Source: CAG-582 sp964551965 (GTDB lineage Bacteria > Bacillota_I > Bacilli_A > RF39 > UBA660). Taken from it: a DNA stretch of 64,000 nt. Within the stretch, counting starts at the first letter, position 1, and every line of letters begins with the position of its first letter. The DNA lies in the NCBI GenBank assembly GCA_964551965.1, contig CAZKFB010000002.1:3629-67628 (forward strand), given 5' to 3'. The notes under the pieces were generated by a model that was not told the DNA's origin, made no database searches, and saw nothing but the letters and a program-made list of their open reading frames with translations. The position numbers and the translations under genes were made by a program. Positions 25,100-32,733 of the stretch are shown here, piece by piece.

Positions 25100-27685
25100 A
25101 TGGAAGCATATAATAAAGATATAAAAGAAGTATTAAAATCTTTAGATTCTAATCTTGAAGGCATTTCAAGTAAAGAGGCCGAAAAGAGAATTAATGCTTA
25201 TGGAGAAAATATTATTGAAGAAGCTAAGAAAAAATCTAAATTAAGAAGATTCTTAGATCAGTTTAATGATATGATGATTATTATCTTGATTATTGTTGCT
25301 ATCATTATGGGAGTTTATGGAGCTTTAGTTAGCCATGACTATACAGATACTATTGTAATCACGGTAGTTGTTTTAATAAATGCTGTAATGGGTTTTATTC
25401 AAGAAGAAAAGGCTGAAGTTACATTGGAAGGATTAAAAAAATATGCTACTTCAACTTGTAAGATTAAAAGAGATGGGAAAGTAACTATTATTGATTCAAA
25501 ATACATAGTTCCTGGCGACATCATCATTTTAGAAGCCGGAGATAAGATACCTGCTGATGCAAGAATAATTAGCGAAAGTAATTTATCAGTAGATGAATCT
25601 CCATTAACGGGAGAATCAGTACCGGTAAAAAAACAAACAAAAGCATTAAAGGGAAAACTTCAAATACAAGATCAATTTAATATGTTATTTTGCGGATGTA
25701 ATATTACTAATGGGCGTGCCGAAGCTATTATTGTTCGTACGGGAATGCTAACAGAACTTGGTAAGATTGCTGTCTCTTTAAATACACCTTATGAAGTTAT
25801 GACTCCATTGCAAATAAAAATTAAAGAATTAAGTAAAAATCTTACTATTCTAATATTTATAATCTTGTTGTTTATGTTTATTTATGGAGTAGTAAATGAT
25901 TATAAATTAATGGAGATAGTAATGCTATGTGTATCTCTTGCAGTTGCAGCAATACCTGAAGGACTTCCGGCGGTAATTACTATTGCCTTATCAGGAGGAG
26001 CTCAAGCATTAGCTAAAAAGAATACGATTGTTAGACAAATGAATGCTGTTGAAACTTTAGGATCAACAGATATAATATGTTCAGATAAAACAGGAACTAT
26101 TACTCAAAATAAGATGAAAATAAAAAAGACTATTGTCTATAGCGATAATATGTTTGAGTATATATGTGGACTTGCTAATGATACAATTATCGATGGTGAT
26201 AATTTAATTGGTGATCCAACAGAAACTTGTTTAATTGACTATTTAAAAGATAAACATATTGATCCAATTAAGATGATTGAAAAACATCCAAGGATTGTAG
26301 ATGCCCCTTTTGATAGTGAACGAAAAATGATGTCAACTGTTAATGAAATAAATGGAAAAAGATATTTATTAGTTAAAGGTAGTTTAGATAGTATCTTGGA
26401 TAGATGCAGTTATATAGATAATCGAGGTAAGAAAGCTAAATTATCTAGTTCTTTAAAGAAAGAAATCGATGCTGATGAAAAAGAACTTGCAAATAATGCT
26501 CTTAGGGTTATTGGTTTCGCTTACAAAGAAGTTGATAAGAAAGTTTCTACTAGCGAATCTTGTTTAAAAAATGAAGATAATCTTATATATGCTGGTATGG
26601 TAGGAATTATTGATCCGCCTAGAGAAAACGTTAAAGAATCAGTTAAAAAGTGTATTACAGCCGGAATTCGTCCTGTTATGATTACTGGGGATTCATTAAT
26701 TACAGCTTGTGCTATCGCTAAGGAAGTTGGAATAATAAAATCAAATGATGAAGGAATATTAGGATCTGAACTAGATAAATATACTGATGAAGAACTAGTT
26801 AAAGTAATTGACAAATATAATGTCTATGCTCGTGTAAGCCCAGAACATAAGAGAAGAATAGTAGCTGCTTGGCAAGAGAGAGGTAAGGTTGTTGCTATGA
26901 CAGGCGATGGAGTAAATGATGCTCCAGCTATTAAAGATGCTCATGTAGGTGTTGGAATGGGAATCACGGGAACTGAAGTAACTAAATCCGTTGCCGATGT
27001 TATTTTACTTGATGATTCTTTTGCTACAATTGTCGATTCTGTTGAAGAAGGAAGAAGAATATTTTCTAATATTAGAAATAATGTTGTCTATAGTTTATCT
27101 AGTAACTTTGCCGAATTATTCTCAGTTCTAATCGGAATGTTTACTGGTCATACAATTCTTTTGCCAATTCATATTTTATTTATTGACTTAGTAACGGATT
27201 CAATTCCAAGCATATGTTTATCTTTTGAACATTCCGAGAAAGATATAATGAAGAAAAAACCGAGAGGTATCGATAAACCTTTATTTACTCCTTTTGTTAT
27301 GGCATCAGTTATATCATCAGCAATCATTGAAACGGCTTTTGTTCTTATAACTTATTTTGTAGCTTTAAATAAATATGGAGTAGAAACAGCAGCATCTTTA
27401 GCATTGCTATCATTAGTAGTACAAGAAATAGTTTATGCTTTCGTATGTCGTAATTTAAAAGAATTAGTATATAAACAAGGTTTATTTAAAAATAAGATTT
27501 TAAATTATGGTATACTAATACTATTAGTAATTGAAGCAATAGTGTTCTTAACACCGATTGGGTCATTTATTAGTATTGAAACATTACCGCTAAACATAAT
27601 ATTAAATGCCTTATTGTTTAATTTAATTGCATTCATTATTTATGAATTAATTAAGCCAATATTGAAAAGATTATTTAAAGATTAA
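25100..27685 (+). CDS. P-type cation ATPase, probably calcium exporter (P2 type)
   Basis: The 861-residue membrane pump has the full P2 layout. An N-terminal cation-ATPase segment comes first, then paired helices and the actuator with SPLTGESVPV. A membrane helix with AAIPEGLPAVITI provides cation ligands. The phosphorylation site is CSDKTGTIT (Asp329). The nucleotide domain leads to TGDGVNDAPA, and six C-terminal helices include FIDLVTDSIP. The PEGLP motif and the acidic residue in the later helix fit a SERCA/PMCA-like Ca2+ pump, though other cations are possible. The start is ATG 25100 after AGGTGAT. In-frame TTG 25055 lies upstream of that site. A TATAAT at 25084-25089 is very close to the start. 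It is a single gene. Confidence 0.92.
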   Translation: MEAYNKDIKEVLKSLDSNLEGISSKEAEKRINAYGENIIEEAKKKSKLRRFLDQFNDMMIIILIIVAIIMGVYGALVSHDYTDTIVITVVVLINAVMGFIQEEKAEVTLEGLKKYATSTCKIKRDGKVTIIDSKYIVPGDIIILEAGDKIPADARIISESNLSVDESPLTGESVPVKKQTKALKGKLQIQDQFNMLFCGCNITNGRAEAIIVRTGMLTELGKIAVSLNTPYEVMTPLQIKIKELSKNLTILIFIILLFMFIYGVVNDYKLMEIVMLCVSLAVAAIPEGLPAVITIALSGGAQALAKKNTIVRQMNAVETLGSTDIICSDKTGTITQNKMKIKKTIVYSDNMFEYICGLANDTIIDGDNLIGDPTETCLIDYLKDKHIDPIKMIEKHPRIVDAPFDSERKMMSTVNEINGKRYLLVKGSLDSILDRCSYIDNRGKKAKLSSSLKKEIDADEKELANNALRVIGFAYKEVDKKVSTSESCLKNEDNLIYAGMVGIIDPPRENVKESVKKCITAGIRPVMITGDSLITACAIAKEVGIIKSNDEGILGSELDKYTDEELVKVIDKYNVYARVSPEHKRRIVAAWQERGKVVAMTGDGVNDAPAIKDAHVGVGMGITGTEVTKSVADVILLDDSFATIVDSVEEGRRIFSNIRNNVVYSLSSNFAELFSVLIGMFTGHTILLPIHILFIDLVTDSIPSICLSFEHSEKDIMKKKPRGIDKPLFTPFVMASVISSAIIETAFVLITYFVALNKYGVETAASLALLSLVVQEIVYAFVCRNLKELVYKQGLFKNKILNYGILILLVIEAIVFLTPIGSFISIETLPLNIILNALLFNLIAFIIYELIKPILKRLFKD

Positions 27686-27691
27686 AAGTAC

Positions 27692-27719
27692 TTGACAATA
27701 ATCATAAAATTGGTATAAT
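27692..27719 (+). promoter_or_regulatory. Strong promoter of the infC operon: TTGACA, 16 bp, TATAAT
   Basis: Perfect -35 (27692-27697) and -10 (27714-27719) boxes have a TGG extension. It lies 161 bp upstream of infC and gives a long structured leader. Confidence 0.88.
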
Positions 27720-27726
27720 ATTGTTG

Positions 27727-27865
27727 TTCTAAAAAGGAAAGAGATGTATCCACATCCACCTGATGGCGAGTAGTCATAGGTCATAAAGCCAAGAAATAAT
27801 TTTTATAATAATATTATTGGGTTTTTAAGTGGATACATGGGTATTCACTTTTTATTATATTTAAT
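27727..27865 (+). promoter_or_regulatory. Ribosomal protein leader / attenuator (L20-leader type) before infC-rpmI-rplT
   Basis: ATGTATCCAC (27744-27753) pairs perfectly with GTGGATACAT (27829-27838). The right arm can instead pair with GTATTCACTT (27841-27850) to make a terminator. The two structures exclude each other, the hallmark of transcription attenuation. In Bacillus subtilis L20 binds the infC leader to repress this operon by such a switch. The same logic is inferred here from position and structure. Confidence 0.75.
27827..27855 (+). terminator. Attenuator terminator in the infC leader
   Basis: The stem AAGTGGATAC (27827-27836) pairs with GTATTCACTT (27841-27850), with one G-U pair and a 4-nt loop, and leads into a T-rich tail. 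Confidence 0.75.
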
Positions 27866-27879
27866 GGAGGTGCGTTACA

Positions 27880-28419
27880 ATAGCAAACGTAAACAAAAAG
27901 AATGATGATTTACTTATCAACGACAGAATTAAAGTTCCAGAACTAATGGTTATTGGACCTAATGGTGAACAAATGGGAACTAAGAAGCTTGATGATGCAT
28001 TAACTATAGCAAATTTTGCTGGTCTAGATTTAGTACTTATGAATCCAGGATCTGATCGACCTGTCGCTAAGATTATGGATTATAATAAGTATAAATATGA
28101 GAAAACAAAAAAAGCTAAGGAAGCATTAAAGAATCAAAGAGCAAACATGAGAGAAGTTAAGGAATATCAATTATCATCTAAGATTGATGTTGGAGATTTT
28201 GAAACTAGAAGAAAGAATGCTCAAAGTTATCTTGAAAAAGGACACAAGATAAAAGTTACTATTCGTTTTAAAGGTCGTGAGATGGCTCATACGGAAAACG
28301 GAGAAGAAGTAATGAGAAGATTTGCTGAAGCTTTAAAAGATTATTCTGAAATTGAAAGTAATCCAAAACTTGAAGGACGTACTATGATAATGATGCTTGC
28401 ACCAAAAAAAGAAAATTAG
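27880..28419 (+). CDS. infC: Translation initiation factor IF-3 with ATA start codon
   Basis: IF-3 binds the 30S subunit, blocks subunit joining and checks start codons. The 179-residue frame contains LINDRIKVPELMVIGPNGEQ near its start, KIMDYNKYKYE in the linker and the C-terminal domain with IDVGDFETRRKNA and VTIRFKGREM. The N-terminal domain is complete only if translation starts at ATA 27880, seven bases after GGAGGTG. No in-frame ATG, GTG or TTG lies between the stop at 27862 and ATG 27946, which would cut off the first 22 residues. Non-AUG starts in infC are known and underlie autoregulation. It is the first gene of the infC-rpmI-rplT operon. Confidence 0.93.
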   Translation: MANVNKKNDDLLINDRIKVPELMVIGPNGEQMGTKKLDDALTIANFAGLDLVLMNPGSDRPVAKIMDYNKYKYEKTKKAKEALKNQRANMREVKEYQLSSKIDVGDFETRRKNAQSYLEKGHKIKVTIRFKGREMAHTENGEEVMRRFAEALKDYSEIESNPKLEGRTMIMMLAPKKEN

Positions 28420-28431
28420 GAGGAATTATTT

Positions 28432-28620
28432 ATGCCAAAAATGAAAACACATCATGCTACTAAAAAAGTTTTAAAGAAACATAAGAGTGGCTTAATTACT
28501 TACAAAAAGAGTGGTGGAAATCACCAAACTGCATTAGATACTAGTAAAGCAGTTAGAAAAAGAAGAAATAAAGGACAATTAGCGAAAGGAATAGCTGACA
28601 GATTAAAAAATGTCATCTAA
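28432..28620 (+). CDS. rpmI: 50S ribosomal protein L35
   Basis: The 62-residue basic protein begins with the family signature MPKMKTHHATKK and continues with a HKSG and a QLAKGIADR segment, the usual length for L35. It belongs to the large ribosomal subunit. ATG 28432 follows AGGAGGAATT, 12 bp after infC, in the order infC-rpmI-rplT that is widely conserved. It is probably controlled together with L20 by the leader upstream. Confidence 0.95.
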   Translation: MPKMKTHHATKKVLKKHKSGLITYKKSGGNHQTALDTSKAVRKRRNKGQLAKGIADRLKNVI

Positions 28621-28631
28621 GGTGATAGTAT

Positions 28632-29168
28632 ATGACAAGAGTTAAAGGTGGAACTGTTTCAAAAAACAGAAGAAGAAAAGTTTTAAAGAGTGCTAAAGGA
28701 TATTTCGGAAGCAAACATAGATTATATAAAACTGCACAAGAACAAACTTTCCATAGTGGAGCTTATGCTTTTAGAGATAGAAAACAAAATAAGAGAAACT
28801 TCCGTAAATTATGGATTACAAGAATCAATGCTGCATGCCGTATGAATGACATTAGCTATTCAAGATTCATTAATGGTCTTGCTAAAGCTGGTGTTGAAAT
28901 CAACAGAAAGATGTTAAGTGAAGTAGCAATTGATAATCCAACATTATTTGCATCATATGTTACTATTGCTAAAGATGCATTAAATGGAAAAGTAGCAACT
29001 TCAGCTGTTAAGAAAGTAAATGAAGAAGTTAAGGCTGCTGAACCTGAAAGTTCTGCAGATATCTCTAAATTAACAGTTGCCGAATTAAAGGAAATGGCTG
29101 CTTCAGCAGGAATTGAAGGATATACTTCAATGAAAAAAGCTGAATTAGTAAGTGCTTTAAGTAAGTAA
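28632..29168 (+). CDS. rplT: 50S ribosomal protein L20 with C-terminal Rho_N-like extension
   Basis: The first 118 residues are a normal L20 (TRVKGGTVSKNRRRKVLK, AKGYFGSKH, RQNKRNFRKLWITRINAA-type region, KAGVEINRKMLSEVA). L20 folds early on 23S rRNA and represses its own operon. The protein goes on to 178 residues. After an acidic Val/Lys/Glu linker, the last 37 residues (DISKLTVAELKEMAASAGIE and a following GYTSMKKAELVSALSK) look like the Rho N-terminal or SAP-like helical fold, which binds nucleic acid. The fusion is seen directly in one open frame. It is the third gene of the operon, 11 bp after rpmI. Confidence 0.93.
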   Translation: MTRVKGGTVSKNRRRKVLKSAKGYFGSKHRLYKTAQEQTFHSGAYAFRDRKQNKRNFRKLWITRINAACRMNDISYSRFINGLAKAGVEINRKMLSEVAIDNPTLFASYVTIAKDALNGKVATSAVKKVNEEVKAAEPESSADISKLTVAELKEMAASAGIEGYTSMKKAELVSALSK

Positions 29169-29178
29169 TTTAAAAATT

Positions 29179-29200
29179 AGACCAGTTAATGGTCTTTTTA
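29179..29200 (+). terminator. Rho-independent terminator of the infC operon
   Basis: The stem AGACCA (29179-29184) pairs with TGGTCT (29190-29195), with a 5-nt loop and a T tract. Confidence 0.75.
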
Positions 29201-29201
29201 T

Positions 29202-29230
29202 TTGCCAAAAACTATTAGATATGCTAATAT
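29202..29230 (+). promoter_or_regulatory. Promoter: TTGCCA, 17 bp, TAATAT with extended -10
   Basis: TTGCCA (29202-29207) and TAATAT (29225-29230) are 17 bp apart with TGC before the -10. It lies directly after the operon terminator. Confidence 0.65.
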
Positions 29231-29256
29231 AGTTAGCAGTTTTAAGGGGGATTTAT

Positions 29257-30342
29257 ATGGTTGCTAATACGAGAAAGATGTATGAATTAAAGTTAACAAT
29301 AGATGAAGTATTGAAATATGAAGATGAATGCCTTCGTTTAGTTGAAGGCTTAGTTGAGATGCAAAGACTTGATTTAAATAAAGTTGATGAAATGAAAAAA
29401 CTTACTGGAGGAGAAGAATTCTTAGACGGTTTTATATCACCAATTGATTCCGAAGAATTATTTCAAAATAGATATTTAACAGATATTAAAGTTGGAAGTA
29501 ATAGAAATGAAAAGCTATTTTTATCTAAAAAGAGAATAATTAGACCAAATTATGTTGTATGTACGGGGCCGGATTCACGAGATGAAGATTTTATGCCAAT
29601 TAGAAAATGGGGATATTTTGACCAAAAGGTAAGTTTACCAGCAATTTGGGAAAATGGTACTAGTGTATGTTGGATGACAGTTGAACCTTACGAAATAAAT
29701 ACTTTTGCTGAATTTGCATCATCAGCTAAAGGTAGAATTCTTTTAGGAGGATGTGGACTTGGATATATAGCTTATATGTTGTCCCTAAAAGATGAAGTAT
29801 CAGAAATAACGATTGTTGAAAAAGATAAAAATGTAATAGATTTATTTGAGAATTCGATCTTACCTCAATTTGAAAACAAAGATAAGATAAAAATTGTTGA
29901 GGGAGATATAATAGAATATTTGAAAGTTGCTGACTTATCTCAATTTGATGAAGTAAATATTGATGTTTGGCGTGATTATGTAGATATGATTTATATATAT
30001 TTACCATCATTAGTAGTTGAACATGATAATCCTCAAGTCAAATTTTCTTATTGGTTAGAGGAAAACTTAAGATATCAAGTTGGTAAGTCAATATTAAAAG
30101 CATTCACGGAAAAGAGTGATCCAAACGATATCTTAGATATAATTGGAAAATATATTCTAGATAATGCGGAAGTTAATAATGTAAATGATCTTAGAAATCT
30201 AATAAAATTAGATAATATGCGAGAACTATTATATAGTTGGTATCTTGATAATGTTGAATTGACAGATAAATTAGGAGACAAAACAAGTAGAGAATTAGAT
30301 AAATTTATGAAAATGTCTAGGAAAATATTTCAAGGAAAATAA
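29257..30342 (+). CDS. Protein with class I SAM-methyltransferase-like domain
   Basis: The 361-residue cytoplasmic protein has a Rossmann-type methyltransferase core in its middle (about residues 160-235). Motif I is RILLGGCGLGYIAYML, an acidic residue follows in ITIVEKDKNV, and KIKIVEGDIIEYL corresponds to motif II. This resembles the spermidine-synthase or SAM-methyltransferase fold. The N-terminal 150 residues and the C-terminal helical part are not recognised, and no substrate can be named. ATG 29257 follows AAGGGGGA. It has its own promoter and terminator, so it is a single-gene unit between the infC operon and tdk. Confidence 0.65.
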   Translation: MVANTRKMYELKLTIDEVLKYEDECLRLVEGLVEMQRLDLNKVDEMKKLTGGEEFLDGFISPIDSEELFQNRYLTDIKVGSNRNEKLFLSKKRIIRPNYVVCTGPDSRDEDFMPIRKWGYFDQKVSLPAIWENGTSVCWMTVEPYEINTFAEFASSAKGRILLGGCGLGYIAYMLSLKDEVSEITIVEKDKNVIDLFENSILPQFENKDKIKIVEGDIIEYLKVADLSQFDEVNIDVWRDYVDMIYIYLPSLVVEHDNPQVKFSYWLEENLRYQVGKSILKAFTEKSDPNDILDIIGKYILDNAEVNNVNDLRNLIKLDNMRELLYSWYLDNVELTDKLGDKTSRELDKFMKMSRKIFQGK

Positions 30343-30368
30343 TTACTTTGTACAAGTAATTATTTTTT
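30338..30368 (+). terminator. Rho-independent terminator
   Basis: An 11-bp stem (30338-30348 with 30354-30364) has a 5-nt loop and a T-rich tail. It overlaps the stop codon. Confidence 0.8.
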
Positions 30369-30404
30369 AATTTACTAAAAAGTGTATAAATGACACAAAA
30401 CATA

Positions 30405-30433
30405 TTGACAAGTGTAATAAAGACACATATAAT
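30405..30433 (+). promoter_or_regulatory. Consensus promoter of the nucleotide-kinase cluster: TTGACA, 17 bp, TATAAT
   Basis: Both boxes are perfect (30405-30410 and 30428-30433) at 17 bp spacing, 26 bp upstream of tdk. It is the strongest-looking promoter in the window. Confidence 0.92.
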
Positions 30434-30459
30434 TAAATTGTAAGGTGAGGAGTGATAGA

Positions 30460-31029
30460 ATGATACATACTTTTACTGGGCCGATGCACTCAGGAAAAAG
30501 TTTAGAACTGATTAATATCTATAAGAAAATTTATCGAAAAGAATATGTTATGGCATTTAAACCAAGACAGGATAAAAGAGATTTAGATGAGATCAAATCT
30601 CATGAAACGGATTATTCAGTTCCGGCTATTTATATTGATGATTTAAGTGAAATCAAAACACATATTAAAGGTAAAAATATTCATACAATATTAATTGATG
30701 AAGCAAATATGCTTACAGGAGATGTTCGTGAACTAGTTGATTTATCAGTAATTTGTGATATAGATTTCTATATTGCAGGATTAAATCAAAATGCATTACA
30801 ACAACCATTCGGTATAATGGGTGACATCTTAGCTGTTTCTAATTCAGTAACCATTTTTCAAGGATTTTGTGATGAGTGTAATAAACCTGCTGAATACTCC
30901 TATTATATAGGAACAGAACCATTAGATAGAATTATTGCTGATGATAAAATGTATCGCGTTTTATGTGCTAAATGTCTGAAAAGAAAATTAGTCAGAGACA
31001 TCAGAACTCAAAGGAGGGTTTTAAAATGA
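30460..31029 (+). CDS. tdk: Thymidine kinase (type II)
   Basis: The enzyme makes dTMP from thymidine and ATP in the salvage pathway. The 189-residue protein has the P-loop GPMHSGKS (about 7-14), the Walker B-like ILIDEANML, the GLNQNALQQPFG segment, and two Cys pairs (CDEC and CAKC) that bind structural zinc in type II enzymes. The start is ATG 30460, since GTG 30445 lies in front of the GAGGAG ribosome site. It begins a four-gene operon with a histidine phosphatase (ATGA overlap), an AAA-CYTH protein and thymidylate kinase, so thymidine salvage and dTMP phosphorylation are expressed together. Confidence 0.93.
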   Translation: MIHTFTGPMHSGKSLELINIYKKIYRKEYVMAFKPRQDKRDLDEIKSHETDYSVPAIYIDDLSEIKTHIKGKNIHTILIDEANMLTGDVRELVDLSVICDIDFYIAGLNQNALQQPFGIMGDILAVSNSVTIFQGFCDECNKPAEYSYYIGTEPLDRIIADDKMYRVLCAKCLKRKLVRDIRTQRRVLK

Positions 31030-31589
31030 TTTACTTAATGCGTCATGGTTTAGATGATGAAACTTTCATTGGCGGATGGAGTGATGTTGATTTAGTTAAT
31101 GATGGTATTGAACAAGTGAAATCGACCGGAGAAAAACTAATAAGCAACAATATTGCTATTAATAGAATTATTACTTCTGATGTTAAAAGAGCAGTTACTA
31201 CATCAAAGATAATTCAAAGTTTTTATCCGGGTATCCCAATCGAAGAATCTGAGTGTTTTAGAGAACAAAGTAAAGGGATCTTAAATGGTATGGAAAAAGA
31301 GATTGCCAAGGAATTATATCCGGAATACTTTGATTCCATAACCGTCGATAAAGTATATGAAGGTGGTGAATCATTAAGAGATTTATATTATCGAATTAAA
31401 GAATATTTAGTTTATATTTTATCAATTGAAGATAACACTTTAATAATTACTCATCGAGGAGTAATCAATATGATATATTATCTTTTAAACAATATAGAAT
31501 TAGATATGAATAAGGAAAGATTTGATGTTACTCATGCATCTGTTCATGAGTTAGATAAAGAAAAACGAATTATAAGGAAGGTGTTTTAA
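31026..31589 (+). CDS. Histidine phosphatase (phosphoglycerate-mutase-like)
   Basis: The 187-residue protein belongs to the histidine phosphatase superfamily. The RHG motif is in LMRHGLDDE (phospho-accepting His about residue 7), the conserved Arg in SDVKRAVTTSK, an acidic residue in CFREQSKG, and the second His in ITHRGVINM. It could act on nucleotides, sugar phosphates or ribazole phosphate, and the substrate cannot be read from sequence. ATG 31026 is seven bases after AGGAGGG and overlaps the tdk stop as ATGA, so translation is coupled. The neighbourhood suggests a role in nucleotide metabolism. Confidence 0.85.
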   Translation: MIYLMRHGLDDETFIGGWSDVDLVNDGIEQVKSTGEKLISNNIAINRIITSDVKRAVTTSKIIQSFYPGIPIEESECFREQSKGILNGMEKEIAKELYPEYFDSITVDKVYEGGESLRDLYYRIKEYLVYILSIEDNTLIITHRGVINMIYYLLNNIELDMNKERFDVTHASVHELDKEKRIIRKVF

Positions 31590-31590
31590 T

Positions 31591-32733
31591 ATGTTAAAAG
31601 TTTGTTTGACAGGAGGACCAAGTACTGGTAAGACTTCAGTAATTAATGCAATAAATAAATATTTTTCAGGATTAGGATACAATGTTATCATTGCTCCCGA
31701 AACTGCTACTTCATTTATTTCTTCAGGAATAAGACCTTTTGGAGATAATGCACTACCACCAATTGAATTTCAAAGATTAGTAATTCAAAATCAATTACAT
31801 AATGAACATATTTGTGAGAAAGCTGCCGAAATCTTAGGTAGTGATAAAACTATCGTAATATGTGATCGTGGAGCTTTAGATGGTATTGCATATGTTAATG
31901 AACTAGAGTGGCAAGAAGTATTAGAGAAAGAAGGAGTACACCCTCGTGACTTACTAACTTCTTATGATGTAGTTCTTTATATGTTAGGTAGAAGTGAAAT
32001 ATTTACTACAGAAAATAATAAATCAAGATATGAGAAATCAGCTGAAGAAGCATTAGAAAAAGGTAATAAAGTATTGAAATCATACTTAAGTCATGATAAT
32101 CTAAGAGTGATACAACCTAGAGAAGATATGAAAGATAAAGAACTTGAAGTAATCAATATCATAGCTAATATGTTGAAACTTCCTACAAGGATAAGAGAAC
32201 AGCATAAATACTTGGTTAATGGAGTTGATACAGCAAAGCTTGCTTCCTTAGCTTCGAAAGTTGTAATTACTCAAGATTACTTAAAGTGTGATGATGATAC
32301 TGAATATCGTGTTAGAAAAGTTGAACAAAATGGCATTTATTCTTATCACTTTAGTGTAATCAAAAAAGGAGAAAATGGTATAAGAGAAATACTAACTGAT
32401 GACGTTATAAGTGAAAGTGCTTATCGCAACTTACTTTTAACTAAGTCAGATAATTCTGTATCATTAACGAAAACTCGTTATTCGTTTGTACATGATCAAC
32501 AATACTTCAAATTAGATATCTTTGATGATGATATGTGTATCTTAGAAGTTAATCTAACAAAAGAAAATCCTGACATATCAATACCAGAATTTGTGATTGC
32601 TGTTGAAGATGTAACAAATAACGATGAATATAAAAATATTAACATTGCTAGAGGAAGGATGACAACTTATGGAAAAAGGGAAGATAATAGTAATAGAGGG
32701 CACAGATTGCTCAGGGAAGGAAACTCAATCTAA
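31591..32733 (+). CDS. AAA_28-type nucleotide-binding domain fused to CYTH domain
   Basis: The 380-residue protein has two parts. The N-terminal P-loop domain (about 1-200) has GGPSTGKTS (8-16), APETATSFI and ICDRGALDG, matching the AAA_28/NadR-like kinase group. The C-terminal part (about 205-370) has ITQDYLKCDDDTEYRVRKV and later LEVNLTKE, consistent with a CYTH triphosphate-tunnel domain. The same pairing is known in the TTD14 type of protein, which binds GTP and triphosphates. The substrate is unknown. It starts 2 bp after the phosphatase gene and its last 65 bp overlap tmk in another frame. Confidence 0.75.
   Translation: MLKVCLTGGPSTGKTSVINAINKYFSGLGYNVIIAPETATSFISSGIRPFGDNALPPIEFQRLVIQNQLHNEHICEKAAEILGSDKTIVICDRGALDGIAYVNELEWQEVLEKEGVHPRDLLTSYDVVLYMLGRSEIFTTENNKSRYEKSAEEALEKGNKVLKSYLSHDNLRVIQPREDMKDKELEVINIIANMLKLPTRIREQHKYLVNGVDTAKLASLASKVVITQDYLKCDDDTEYRVRKVEQNGIYSYHFSVIKKGENGIREILTDDVISESAYRNLLLTKSDNSVSLTKTRYSFVHDQQYFKLDIFDDDMCILEVNLTKENPDISIPEFVIAVEDVTNNDEYKNINIARGRMTTYGKREDNSNRGHRLLREGNSI

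Noticed and set aside
27864..27905. Small frame from ATG 27864 as an infC leader peptide
   Set aside because: The ATG overlaps the GGAGGTG ribosome site of infC and has no site of its own. The frame ends after 13 codons.
27946..28419. ATG 27946 as the infC start
   Set aside because: It has no ribosome site and would delete the conserved INDRIKVPEL segment of IF-3.
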